From positions 1 through 6,028 of the forward strand of contig CANQVY010000079.1 in NCBI GenBank assembly GCA_947627405.1: a DNA stretch of 6,028 nt. Reading direction: 5' to 3'. Under the pieces are notes generated by a model that saw only the letters and a program-made list of their open reading frames with translations, was not told where the DNA came from and made no database searches. Every line of letters starts with the position of its first letter. Position 1 is the first letter of the stretch. Shown here in pieces: positions 1-6,028 of the stretch. The DNA comes from an uncultured Bacilli bacterium (GTDB lineage Bacteria > Bacillota_I > Bacilli_A > RF39 > UBA660). The translations under genes and the position numbers were made by a program.

Positions 1-574
1 GATCTCCCCAAATCAATAAAGTAGGACACTTAATTTTTTTAGCACATGCACTTAAATCTTCATTGACTGTATTTACTAAAATTTGTCGCATAATGGGGCT
101 TGCCGCTTTATAATCACGAGAACCAATAAAATTCTTTGCGAATTCCCCAATTTTATCCATTCCTGGCAATCTTTTTATCTTTTTTAAAATTCTTACTTTC
201 AACGGCAATTTCTTTTGAATTCTTACACAAGGGCTGCCAAATAAAATAAGCTTATCTACTTTATTCCGTCCTGCATATACAATAGCTATTCTTCCTCCAA
301 AAGAGTGTCCGATCAAAATTGGATTTTTTATTTTTAATTCTTGAACTATTTTTTCTAAAATCGCACAATAATCATAAATTGTCAAAGCTTCTTTAGGTTC
401 TAAAGTTAGACCAAACCCTGGTAAATCAACAATTGTAATTCTTTTGTTTTTTAAACGATCTCCAATAGGTCTCATCATTTCAATATTTTGTCCCCAACCA
501 TGAAGTAGAATTACATCTTGCCCTTTACCATATTGTATGTAATTGATCTCATTTCCTTTAACATTTATTTTCAA
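1..574 (-). CDS. Alpha/beta-fold hydrolase, N-terminal 191 residues (3' end outside window)
   Basis: Probable cytosolic serine hydrolase of the alpha/beta-hydrolase (AB_hydrolase_1) superfamily; the substrate cannot be told. I translated it by hand from the reverse strand. The order of motifs fits the family: a beta-strand start near residues 21-24, an oxyanion-hole HGWG at 25-28, DLPGFG at 50-55, the nucleophile elbow GHSFGG at 89-94 (Ser91), and a late strand LLIWGD at 186-191. In this family the acid Asp usually sits just after that strand, so it and the catalytic His should lie beyond the left edge. No signal peptide or membrane segment is seen. I chose the TTG at 574-572 because GGTGAT, matching the 3' part of the full anti-SD complement, lies upstream at a good spacing, and because MKINVKGNEINY is a typical family N-terminus. 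In-frame ATGs at 592 and 586 lack a ribosome binding site. Family assignment is strong, the exact start is moderate. Confidence 0.9.
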   Translation of the reverse strand, partial: MKINVKGNEINYIQYGKGQDVILLHGWGQNIEMMRPIGDRLKNKRITIVDLPGFGLTLEPKEALTIYDYCAILEKIVQELKIKNPILIGHSFGGRIAIVYAGRNKVDKLILFGSPCVRIQKKLPLKVRILKKIKRLPGMDKIGEFAKNFIGSRDYKAASPIMRQILVNTVNEDLSACAKKIKCPTLLIWGD

Positions 575-590
575 AACAATCACCATTATC

Positions 591-619
591 ATTATACAAC
601 ATTTAAAATATAAAGTTAA
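591..619 (-). promoter_or_regulatory. Probable sigma-A promoter of the alpha/beta hydrolase gene
   Basis: On the reverse strand TTAACT (619-614) is followed after exactly 17 bp by a perfect TATAAT (596-591). Transcription would start around 584-586, just before or within the GGTGAT ribosome binding site, leaving an unusually short leader. The -10 box overlaps the ATG at 592, which argues against that codon being the start. The -35 box matches only 4 of 6 consensus bases and the DNA is very AT-rich, so chance is possible. Confidence 0.45.
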
Positions 620-633
620 TACATATTCTTATA

Positions 634-669
634 AAAAAGTTATAAAACCTAATAATTTTATAACTTTTT
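634..669 (-). terminator. Rho-independent terminator closing the dnaE operon
   Basis: A perfect 14-bp inverted repeat (634-647 with 656-669) surrounds an 8-nt loop (648-655). Read on the minus strand the hairpin ends in a run of six U residues (638-633). It begins 10 nt after the stop codon of the last operon gene at 679. The stem is almost all A-T with one G-C pair, but it is long. The repeat also has a T-run on the plus strand, so it could work in both directions, although no plus-strand gene leads into it. Confidence 0.85.
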
Positions 670-678
670 ACAATGATT

Positions 679-1266
679 TTATTTCATGTGCGTACGACAC
701 ATAATCTTTCCTTTTTCAATTCCAAATTGAGATAATTTTTTTTCCTTTTGCAAAGCTTCAGCCGTTGCAGTGGCAATTTTTTCTTGCTCCCTAAAAGAGA
801 AAAATTTAGATTGATTGATCTTTAAAACATCTTCCAAAAACATATCCAGATTTAAAGCATCACAACCTTCATAAATAAAGTTAGAAACAGCTGGATTATA
901 TTTAATTCTATACTTTGCACAATAGAAATTGCTTTTTTTGACAATAGCTAATTGATCGACTTCTTGTTCTAATAAATCATGAATAAATAATTGTTTTGCA
1001 ATTTCAAAAGAACAAGAATGATGAATCACTTTATTTTCATAGCCATTGGTTATCTTTATTCCATGATTCTTTCCATTGTTCCACAAAATAAAATCGACTT
1101 TTAATCCACTCCTTACAACATTTATTTTAAGGAATTCATTTAAATTTTCCCAATTTGTAATATAACGGTCTAAATAAGAAAATGTCGTTGAGCAGGAGCA
1201 CTTATTTTTTACAGAAAGAACTTTTCTTGCTTCCCCACTATACATTGTACCTTCAATATTTTCCAT
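679..1266 (-). CDS. Uncharacterised 195-residue protein, last gene of the dnaE operon
   Basis: I do not recognise a family. The protein appears soluble, without signal peptide or membrane segments. It has a mixed N-terminal half and a charged, helix-rich C-terminal part (about 143-182). It contains seven Cys, including C23-S-C25, H82-H83-S-C85 and C190-R-T-H193; a metal site is conceivable but unproven. Residues 94-110 (FIHDLL to IVK) resemble the same stretch of the upstream neighbour, which suggests the two could be distant paralogues. The start is clear: AGGAGG at 1279-1274 lies 7 nt before the ATG, and those six bases are the final two Arg codons of the preceding gene, whose stop is only 4 nt upstream. 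Translation is therefore probably coupled to that gene. A strong terminator follows directly. A role tied to replication is suggested only by its place behind dnaE. Confidence 0.85.
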   Translation of the reverse strand: MENIEGTMYSGEARKVLSVKNKCSCSTTFSYLDRYITNWENLNEFLKINVVRSGLKVDFILWNNGKNHGIKITNGYENKVIHHSCSFEIAKQLFIHDLLEQEVDQLAIVKKSNFYCAKYRIKYNPAVSNFIYEGCDALNLDMFLEDVLKINQSKFFSFREQEKIATATAEALQKEKKLSQFGIEKGKIMCRTHMK

Positions 1267-1270
1267 ATTT

Positions 1271-1834
1271 TTACCTCCTAAATGTTAGTATTTTTTTACT
1301 ATCTATTGTTGAGACGCCAACTTCTAAAACAGAATTCATAATTTGTAAATAATCATGATTCTCTTTTTTATCTAATTTTTTTGACACTTCCTGATACATA
1401 TTAGAAATAGCCTCTAAGCGGTAAGCAAAATATAAATAATCAACAGTAACATTTTTCTTTACTTTATCTACTGTATTCATATCCGAAATATAAATGGCTC
1501 CATTTTTAAGATTTTCTTTGATTAAAGTCAGTTGTTGAATATCTCTTATCATCATATCTTCAATTGTGAAAGATTGAATCAAACTAAATTGATCATAAAC
1601 ACGATAATCTTCATAATTAAGAATCGCAGTTACTTTTGACATAGATGGAATGGTTAGTGATGTCATACATTTATCAAAAACAGAATCTTCTAAAACATCA
1701 CCAAATGCAATTTTAAAATTCATATTCGAATCACAACTTTGGATCATGGTATGGATTCTCTTTATATCCGCCTTTGATCCTATTGTATAGCAATCCTTTA
1801 AGTTAAATCGATTTAACACATTAATAATATCCAT
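1271..1834 (-). CDS. Uncharacterised 187-residue protein directly after dnaE
   Basis: No recognised family. It appears to be a soluble protein with an alternating strand/helix N-terminal half and a helical C-terminal part (roughly residues 130-165) rich in Lys, Glu and Tyr. The stretch FTIEDMM to LIK (about 89-106 from the chosen start) is similar in sequence and position to residues 94-110 of the next gene's product. I prefer the ATG at 1834-1832 because TGAGG (1848-1844) lies 9 nt upstream; that sequence spans the dnaE stop codon, so the gene starts 11 nt after dnaE and is probably translationally coupled to it. The alternative ATG at 1849 would overlap the dnaE stop as ATGA and add five residues, but has no ribosome binding site in front. 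The last codons AGG AGG TAA form the ribosome binding site of the following gene. Function unknown; linkage to dnaE is the only clue. Confidence 0.85.
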   Translation of the reverse strand: MDIINVLNRFNLKDCYTIGSKADIKRIHTMIQSCDSNMNFKIAFGDVLEDSVFDKCMTSLTIPSMSKVTAILNYEDYRVYDQFSLIQSFTIEDMMIRDIQQLTLIKENLKNGAIYISDMNTVDKVKKNVTVDYLYFAYRLEAISNMYQEVSKKLDKKENHDYLQIMNSVLEVGVSTIDSKKILTFRR

Positions 1835-1845
1835 ATAAATTTGCC

Positions 1846-4773
1846 TCATAATTTTTCAATTTCTCTAACAATAATCTGATATTTATCATATCTTCTTTCA
1901 ACATTTCCAACGACCCTTATTATATCACCATTTTGAATTTGCGCAAATAATTTATATACTTTAGGAAATAAAGTAAAATCCATCGTCGCCTTTTCATCAC
2001 TACCACTAATAAAAGCCATTCGATCTCCATTTTTGGTATTGATTTCTTTAACATTTTCTACAAGTACAACCACTTCAATAACTTTGTTTAAATAAGAAGC
2101 TACATCAGCTAAAGAAATAGGATTATATTTCGTCTTATATTTTAACACAGGATGATTTGACAAATAAAAACCAAAGACCTCTTTTTCCCTCTTAATAAGT
2201 TCATCTTTGCTATATTCCTCATAAATTTCAATCGTTGGCTTTTCAACAAAAGACGGATCCAAATCTTGGATAAGATCTACATAATTTAAAAGATTATCTA
2301 AATTATGAAACAAAGTTCTTTTATTGTATCCAAAGCTTTCAAAACAAGAAGCATCAATTAAAGATTCAATACATTTTCTTGACAAATTGTTTAATTTATA
2401 TAAACAATCGAATAGATCCTCAAACCCATCTTTTCTTTTTTCTATAATTTCTTTACAAGCTACCACACCAACATTTCGAATATTAGAAAGCGGAAAAATA
2501 ATTCCTTCTTGAGTAGCAACATATTCTTTCGAACTTGTGAATATATTAGGTTTTAAAATAGTAATTCCATTGGCTTTTGCTTCATAAATATACTCCAAAG
2601 TCTTACTTTCACTACCAATTACAGAAGATAAAAGATTTGAAAAAAATTCAATTTTATAATGAGCCTTTAAATACGCCATTTTATAAGCAATTAAGGAATA
2701 AGCAACCGAATGAGCTCTATTAAAACCATAATTAGCAAAATTTAATATCAAATCATATACCTCTTTTGCTTTACTCTGTGTTAAACCATTTTGAATACAT
2801 CCATGAATAAATTTTTTTTCTTCGCTTTTTAAAACATCATATTTTTTCTTACTCATAGCTCTTCGCAAAATATCCGCCTCACCATAACTAAATCCTGCAA
2901 GAACTCTAGCAATCTGCATAATTTGTTCTTGATAAACAATAATTCCATAAGTGGATTTTAATATTTTTTCTAAAGAAGAAACAAGATAAGTAACTTTTTC
3001 TTGACCATGTTTTCTGCGAATGTAAGAATCAATATTTACTGCAGGTCCAGGTCTAAAAAGAGCAATAGCCGCAAATAGATCCTCAAAGGTAGTAGGCTTT
3101 AATCGACTTAAAAAATTTTTCATTCCAGTCGATTCAAACTGAAAAATACCAGAAGTATTCGCCGTATAAAATAAGTTCAATGCCTCTTTATCATTTAAAG
3201 GGATAAGTGCAAAATCAATTTCTTCCCCCGTAGTCCTTTTTACATCATCAATAATGTGCATAATTGTTGTTAAATTTTTTAATCCCAAAAAATCCATTTT
3301 TAAAAGGCCTAATTCTTCTAAATATTCCATAGAATATCCCGTTAAATACAGATCTTCACTTTTCATTAAAGGAATTACCTCATCCAAAGGCATTTTACAC
3401 ATAACAATGCCAGCCGCATGAATAGAAGTATGACGAGGAAACCCCTCTAAGCGACAAGCAATATCATACATTTTTCTTAAAGAATCTTCACTGTCAATTA
3501 AATTTTTAAATTTTTCATTGGTTTCATAAAAATCTTTCAATTTTAATTTTGAAAAAGCGGGTAAACATTTGCAAATTTCATTTACCTTATTTAAATTAAT
3601 ATTTAAAACGCGAGAAACATCCCGAATAACTTGTTTTGCCCCTAAGGTACCAAAGGTTACAATACCTGCAACATTTTTATTGCCATACTTTTTTCGTACA
3701 TATTCGATAACTTGCTCACGATATTGATCAGGAAAATCTGTATCAATATCGGGCATAGTTACACGCTCCGGATTTAAAAATCTTTCAAAGAGCAAATCAT
3801 ATTGAATGGGATCAATATCTGTAATTCCTAAGCTATAAGCCACTAAAGAACCCGCTGCGCTTCCTCGTCCGGGTCCTACCAAAATATGATTCATCTTTGC
3901 ATATTTTATAAAATCATAAACAACTAGAAAATAATTACTAAATCCCATTTTATCAATAATACTAAGTTCATATTTTAATCGATGAATATAAGTCTCATCT
4001 TTTTTCCCGGCTAATCTTTTTTCTAATCCTTTTTTAGTTAAATTGCATAAATAAGTAAAAGAACTTACATTTTTTCCTGTATCATAAATAGGAAGTAACA
4101 ATTCATGCTTTGGGAAAAAAAGATTACAGGCATCGGCTATTTTATGGGTATTATATAATCCTTCACTAGAAGAATACAACTCATAGTCAGTAATACGAAT
4201 AAAATGAGTATCCTCTTGAATCAAATCCTCACTAATGGTTTGATTATCACGAATCATAGTTAAATATTTTAAATATTTACTATCTTGTTGTGTTAGATAT
4301 AAAATTTGATTAAAATAAACCACATGTGTTGTCTTTTGTCTGGCCAGTTCTTCTTCTTCTTTATTTGAAAAACCTATATAAATATCATCAAAAATCGATT
4401 GAAAAATAGAAAACTTTTCTTTGTAAAAACAAGGAAGCACTACATATAAATCATGATTCATTTTTTTTAGATCTTCTATCGTTACAACCCTTTCACTTTG
4501 AATTGTAGATAATTGAATTAAATTTTTATATCCATCATAATTTTTGGCAAATAAACATAAATGATAATCTTCAATTTGAACTTCGAATCCAAGAATTGGT
4601 TTGATCTCATTTTTTTTACATTCTTTATAAAATTCCATGGCTCCAAACATATTAGGGTCACAAATGCCAAGTGAAGTAATATTATTCTTTTTAGCAAAAG
4701 AAATTAATTCTTTTATACCAACCAAACTAGACAATAGCGAATAATTTGTTTTTATATATAATGGTACATACAT
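1846..4773 (-). CDS. dnaE: DNA polymerase III alpha subunit, short DnaE type (975 aa)
   Basis: C-family DNA polymerase that extends primers at the replication fork. In low-GC Gram-positives this type works next to PolC, which is not in this window. Domains in order: a PHP domain (about 1-210), then the polymerase core. In the core I see GPGRGSAAGSLV (300-311), PDIDTDF with catalytic Asp344 and Asp346, RHTSIHAAG (447-455), KMDFLGL with the third catalytic Asp494, FRPGP (573-577), YQEQIMQIA (614-622) and NYGFNRAHS (681-689). A helix-hairpin-helix region (about 765-815) and an OB fold (about 898-972) follow. All three catalytic Asp are present. The PHP metal ligands are mostly replaced, and I see no QxxLF-like clamp motif. 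The protein stops at the OB fold, shorter than the roughly 1,100 residues common in Bacillus. The start is sound: AGGAGGT lies 7 nt before ATG 4773. It ends in TGA. Confidence 0.97.
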   Translation of the reverse strand: MYVPLYIKTNYSLLSSLVGIKELISFAKKNNITSLGICDPNMFGAMEFYKECKKNEIKPILGFEVQIEDYHLCLFAKNYDGYKNLIQLSTIQSERVVTIEDLKKMNHDLYVVLPCFYKEKFSIFQSIFDDIYIGFSNKEEEELARQKTTHVVYFNQILYLTQQDSKYLKYLTMIRDNQTISEDLIQEDTHFIRITDYELYSSSEGLYNTHKIADACNLFFPKHELLLPIYDTGKNVSSFTYLCNLTKKGLEKRLAGKKDETYIHRLKYELSIIDKMGFSNYFLVVYDFIKYAKMNHILVGPGRGSAAGSLVAYSLGITDIDPIQYDLLFERFLNPERVTMPDIDTDFPDQYREQVIEYVRKKYGNKNVAGIVTFGTLGAKQVIRDVSRVLNINLNKVNEICKCLPAFSKLKLKDFYETNEKFKNLIDSEDSLRKMYDIACRLEGFPRHTSIHAAGIVMCKMPLDEVIPLMKSEDLYLTGYSMEYLEELGLLKMDFLGLKNLTTIMHIIDDVKRTTGEEIDFALIPLNDKEALNLFYTANTSGIFQFESTGMKNFLSRLKPTTFEDLFAAIALFRPGPAVNIDSYIRRKHGQEKVTYLVSSLEKILKSTYGIIVYQEQIMQIARVLAGFSYGEADILRRAMSKKKYDVLKSEEKKFIHGCIQNGLTQSKAKEVYDLILNFANYGFNRAHSVAYSLIAYKMAYLKAHYKIEFFSNLLSSVIGSESKTLEYIYEAKANGITILKPNIFTSSKEYVATQEGIIFPLSNIRNVGVVACKEIIEKRKDGFEDLFDCLYKLNNLSRKCIESLIDASCFESFGYNKRTLFHNLDNLLNYVDLIQDLDPSFVEKPTIEIYEEYSKDELIKREKEVFGFYLSNHPVLKYKTKYNPISLADVASYLNKVIEVVVLVENVKEINTKNGDRMAFISGSDEKATMDFTLFPKVYKLFAQIQNGDIIRVVGNVERRYDKYQIIVREIEKL

Positions 4774-4807
4774 AAATATTACCTCCTATATCTAGTCTAT
4801 CATATTT

Positions 4808-5242
4808 TTATTTTTCTGTAATTACCAACTTCATTTGTTTTGGTCCTTCTTCTATTTCTCTAAATTGATGAATACTATTTGTAATCATACGATCTACTTG
4901 ATTTCGATAATCATCTAAAGTAATGTTTCGACATAAGTAATCCTCAATTTCATCTATATCCATAAATAGCATGTTTTCTTGGCTCAATAAATTTTGATAT
5001 TTTTCATAATCTTCAATCTCAGTTGCCATACCAAAAACTTCAATTTTTAAATGCTCATCCATGGTATATATACCTAATTTTTTTGATGTACCAATCGTTT
5101 TTAATCCATAACTATGAATTGCATCGGCACATGTATAATGAAGATAAGAGACAACTGGAAAGGACAATCGATTATCCTTTTTAACAAATAATACCCTGTT
5201 ATCTTGTACAATACATAAACCACATATATGCTCATTCTTCAT
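4808..5242 (-). CDS. Small Nudix-like protein lacking the Nudix catalytic box (144 aa)
   Basis: The pattern recalls a Nudix hydrolase: an opening strand HICGLCIVQDNRVLFVKK (residues 5-22), then LSFP (26-29), a Gly near 46 followed by LKTIG, a strand IEVFGMATE (67-75) and an acidic MLFMDIDEIEDYL segment (91-103) resembling the usual xxWxxxxEL part. The defining box GX5EX7REUXEEXGU is missing: FPGG has become FPVV and the Glu-rich helix is replaced by YTCADAIHSYGL. If the fold is right, pyrophosphohydrolase activity is unlikely and a binding or regulatory role is plausible. This is inference from the pattern. The ATG at 5242 follows a GAGGTG site at good spacing; a GTG at 5251 lies inside that site and is rejected. 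It is the first gene of the operon, 34 nt before dnaE, behind a good promoter. ORF reality is well supported, the family is tentative. Confidence 0.8.
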   Translation of the reverse strand: MKNEHICGLCIVQDNRVLFVKKDNRLSFPVVSYLHYTCADAIHSYGLKTIGTSKKLGIYTMDEHLKIEVFGMATEIEDYEKYQNLLSQENMLFMDIDEIEDYLCRNITLDDYRNQVDRMITNSIHQFREIEEGPKQMKLVITEK

Positions 5243-5268
5243 AAAACCCACCTCTTTTTCGTTTATTT

Positions 5269-5297
5269 ATAATACTATACTTTTCTTTATTTTTCAA
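5269..5297 (-). promoter_or_regulatory. Sigma-A promoter of the dnaE operon
   Basis: On the reverse strand TTGAAA (5297-5292) and TATTAT (5274-5269) are separated by exactly 17 bp and match 5 of 6 consensus bases each. Transcription would start near 5262, giving a leader of about 20 nt before the ATG at 5242 that contains the GAGGTG site. This promoter faces away from the one at 5316-5344; 18 bp separate the two -35 boxes, so a single bound protein could affect both units. Confidence 0.65.
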
Positions 5298-5315
5298 TAA
5301 AATATCATAATTTAT

Positions 5316-5344
5316 TTGACTTAAAGAATAAAATGTGATAAAGT
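5316..5344 (+). promoter_or_regulatory. Probable promoter of the bL28 gene, extended -10 type
   Basis: TTGACT (5316-5321, 5 of 6 consensus) is followed after 17 bp by TAAAGT (5339-5344). The -10 box is weak, but TGA directly before it gives a TGn extended -10 element that can compensate. The predicted start near 5351 leaves a leader of about 37 nt ending in the AGGAGG site. Confidence 0.55.
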
Positions 5345-5387
5345 TATAAACAGCGATTCGATTCAAAAATCAAAAAGGAGGGAGAAT

Positions 5388-5567
5388 ATGCCAGTTAATT
5401 TATCATGTAAAAAACCATTAAAAGCAAATAAAAGATCAAAAGCTCTAAATACAACAAAAAGTCCTAAAAAACCAAATTTACAAGTGGTAACATTAGAAGA
5501 TGGAACAAGAATTCGTTTAACAGCTAGAGAAAAAAGAACTTTATTAAAAGATCAAAAAGCAGCATAA
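5388..5567 (+). CDS. rpmB: Ribosomal protein bL28, diverged 59-residue form
   Basis: Small basic protein of the large ribosomal subunit, rich in Lys and Arg. The stretch NKRSKALNTTK (14-24) followed by PNLQVVTLEDGT (29-40) lines up with the firmicute bL28 pattern N-R-R-S-H-A-L-N-S-T-K-R then N-L-Q-K-V, at the same spacing. The C-terminal LTAREKRTLLK takes the place of the usual VSARALKSGKV. Differences from the common form: the N-terminus is about two residues shorter, the CxxTGK start is replaced by LSCKKP, and the conserved SH is SK (Lys18). There is only one Cys, so no zinc-binding CxxC pairs. The start is certain from AGGAGG (5376-5381) 6 nt before the ATG. It sits alone behind its own promoter, divergent from the dnaE operon and upstream of dapA. 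It could be the only bL28 or a second, alternative copy. It is too short for a 62-residue ORF cut-off. Confidence 0.82.
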   Translation: MPVNLSCKKPLKANKRSKALNTTKSPKKPNLQVVTLEDGTRIRLTAREKRTLLKDQKAA

Positions 5568-5585
5568 ACAGGCTTCTTTTTTTTT
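5554..5585 (+). terminator. Possible weak terminator after bL28
   Basis: AAGC (5557-5560) can pair with GCTT (5572-5575) and, past one mismatch, AA with TT, enclosing an 11-nt loop. A run of nine T residues (5577-5585) follows at once. The stem overlaps the last codons and the stop of the gene and is weak, so some readthrough towards dapA is likely. Confidence 0.4.
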
Positions 5586-5592
5586 GTAAAAA

Positions 5593-5609
5593 TGAAATCT
5601 CCGATTTCA
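5593..5609. other. Perfect 7-bp hairpin with 3-nt loop in the bL28-dapA gap
   Basis: TGAAATC (5593-5599) and GATTTCA (5603-5609) are exact inverted repeats around TCC. On the plus strand no U tract follows directly. On the minus strand the hairpin is followed by five U residues (from 5592-5588), the shape of a small terminator, yet no minus-strand gene leads into it here. It may be an RNA structure in the leader, an operator palindrome, or chance in AT-rich DNA. Confidence 0.35.
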
Positions 5610-5683
5610 CAAATAATGAATTTTTATTTGATTATGAAAGAAAAATCATTATAAATACCCTAGTTGAATTTGTATTTATTGCA

Positions 5684-5689
5684 TACAAT
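5684..5689 (+). promoter_or_regulatory. Candidate -10 box for dapA
   Basis: TACAAT matches 5 of 6 bases of the -10 consensus and lies 23 nt before the dapA start codon. The only good -35-like hexamer, TTGAAT (5664-5669), is 14 bp upstream, which is too close for a standard promoter. dapA may have this weak promoter, depend on readthrough from bL28, or both. Confidence 0.3.
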
Positions 5690-5712
5690 AAAATATAAAG
5701 AAAGGTGAAAAA

Positions 5713-6028
5713 ATGAAAACTAAAATTTTTGAAGGTAGTGCAGTAGCAATTGCAACTCCATTTATAAACGATCAAGTCAATTTTGAAGAATTAAAAAAAC
5801 TTATTGAATATCAAATAGCCAATAAAACAGATGCAATTGTTGTTTGTGGTACAACCGGAGAATCTTCCACTATGAGTGAAGAAGAAATATTTGAAACAAT
5901 CAAATTTACTGTAGATACCGTAAAAAAAAGAATTCCTGTAATTGCAGGAACAGGATCAAATTGTACAAATACTGCTATTCGAAGAACAAAATTTGCTGAA
6001 AAAGTGGGAGCAGATGGCGTACTACTGG
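5713..6028 (+). CDS. dapA: 4-hydroxy-tetrahydrodipicolinate synthase, N-terminal 105 residues (3' end outside window)
   Basis: Class I aldolase of the DapA/NAL family that condenses pyruvate with aspartate semialdehyde, the first committed step of lysine and diaminopimelate synthesis in the cytosol. The visible part covers the first strands and helices of the TIM barrel: GSAVAIATPF (8-17), CGTTGES (45-51), which holds the two Thr that bind the pyruvate carboxylate, and PVIAGTGSN (75-83). The Schiff-base Lys (about residue 160 in the family) lies beyond the right edge. CGTTGES and GTGSN favour DapA over N-acetylneuraminate lyase, which shares the fold, but the deciding C-terminal residues are missing. 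AAAGGTG (5701-5707) lies 5 nt before the ATG. The 145-nt gap upstream is too short to hold a full lysine riboswitch and I see no such structure. No partner genes of the pathway are visible in the window. Confidence 0.93.
   Translation, partial: MKTKIFEGSAVAIATPFINDQVNFEELKKLIEYQIANKTDAIVVCGTTGESSTMSEEEIFETIKFTVDTVKKRIPVIAGTGSNCTNTAIRRTKFAEKVGADGVLL

Noticed and set aside
584..592. ATG codons at 592 and 586 as starts of the alpha/beta hydrolase
   Set aside because: Neither has a ribosome binding site, and the first overlaps a TATAAT -10 box; the TTG at 574 has a GGTGAT site and gives a typical N-terminus. A leaderless start at 586 cannot be fully excluded.
1809..1848. TGA read as Trp (Mycoplasma-type code), extending dnaE
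   Set aside because: Reading through would add only about a dozen codons before TAA, run past the family end at the OB fold, and all Trp codons seen are TGG. One TGA alone is weak evidence, but it fits the standard code.
2324..2512. Plus-strand 62-codon open frame inside dnaE
   Set aside because: It lies wholly within a well-supported polymerase gene on the other strand, has no ribosome binding site I can see and no recognisable protein features.
5240..5251. GTG at 5251 as start of the Nudix-like gene
   Set aside because: The GTG is part of the GAGGTG ribosome binding site that serves the ATG at 5242.
5568..5712. Lysine riboswitch or T-box leader upstream of dapA
   Set aside because: The gap is only 145 nt, contains the bL28 T-run and one small hairpin, and shows no T-box sequence or multi-helix arrangement.
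1..6028. CRISPR arrays, insertion sequences, tRNA or rRNA genes
   Set aside because: I saw no spaced direct repeats, transposase-like proteins, terminal inverted repeats around genes, or tRNA-like cloverleaf sequences.

Overview
The window is AT-rich DNA (by eye, roughly 70% A+T) with strong AGGAGG-type ribosome binding sites, tightly packed genes and Firmicutes-like proteins. A low-GC Gram-positive bacterium fits best, of the Bacillota/Erysipelotrichia/Mollicutes-related kind. A short DnaE-type replicative polymerase and a Staphylococcus-like bL28 fit this. DapA is present, so lysine/diaminopimelate synthesis and perhaps a peptidoglycan wall are likely, which argues against a classical Mycoplasma. 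One gene (dnaE) ends in TGA and tryptophans are TGG, so the standard bacterial code is assumed.

Layout from left to right. At 1-574 (minus) lies the N-terminal part of an alpha/beta hydrolase that runs off the left edge, with a probable promoter at 591-619. At 634-669 a perfect 14-bp hairpin with a U tract terminates the next minus-strand unit. That unit is read right to left from a promoter near 5297-5269. It holds a small protein resembling a Nudix domain without its catalytic box (4808-5242), the DNA polymerase III alpha subunit dnaE (1846-4773), and two roughly 190-residue proteins of unknown function (1271-1834 and 679-1266). Gaps are 34, 11 and 4 nt. The ribosome binding site of each of the last two genes overlaps the end of the gene before it, so this looks like one translationally coupled operon.

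The right end is read in the opposite direction. From a divergent promoter (5316-5344) comes a small, diverged ribosomal protein bL28 gene (5388-5567). A T-rich stretch and a hairpin follow, then dapA (5713 to the right edge, incomplete).

The parts most worth a second look are the two unknown proteins tied to dnaE, which share a short colinear motif and may be paralogues, and the inactive-looking Nudix-like leader protein. DnaE itself appears to have lost most of the metal ligands of its PHP domain and shows no obvious clamp-binding motif. I see no mobile elements, CRISPR arrays, tRNAs or rRNAs.
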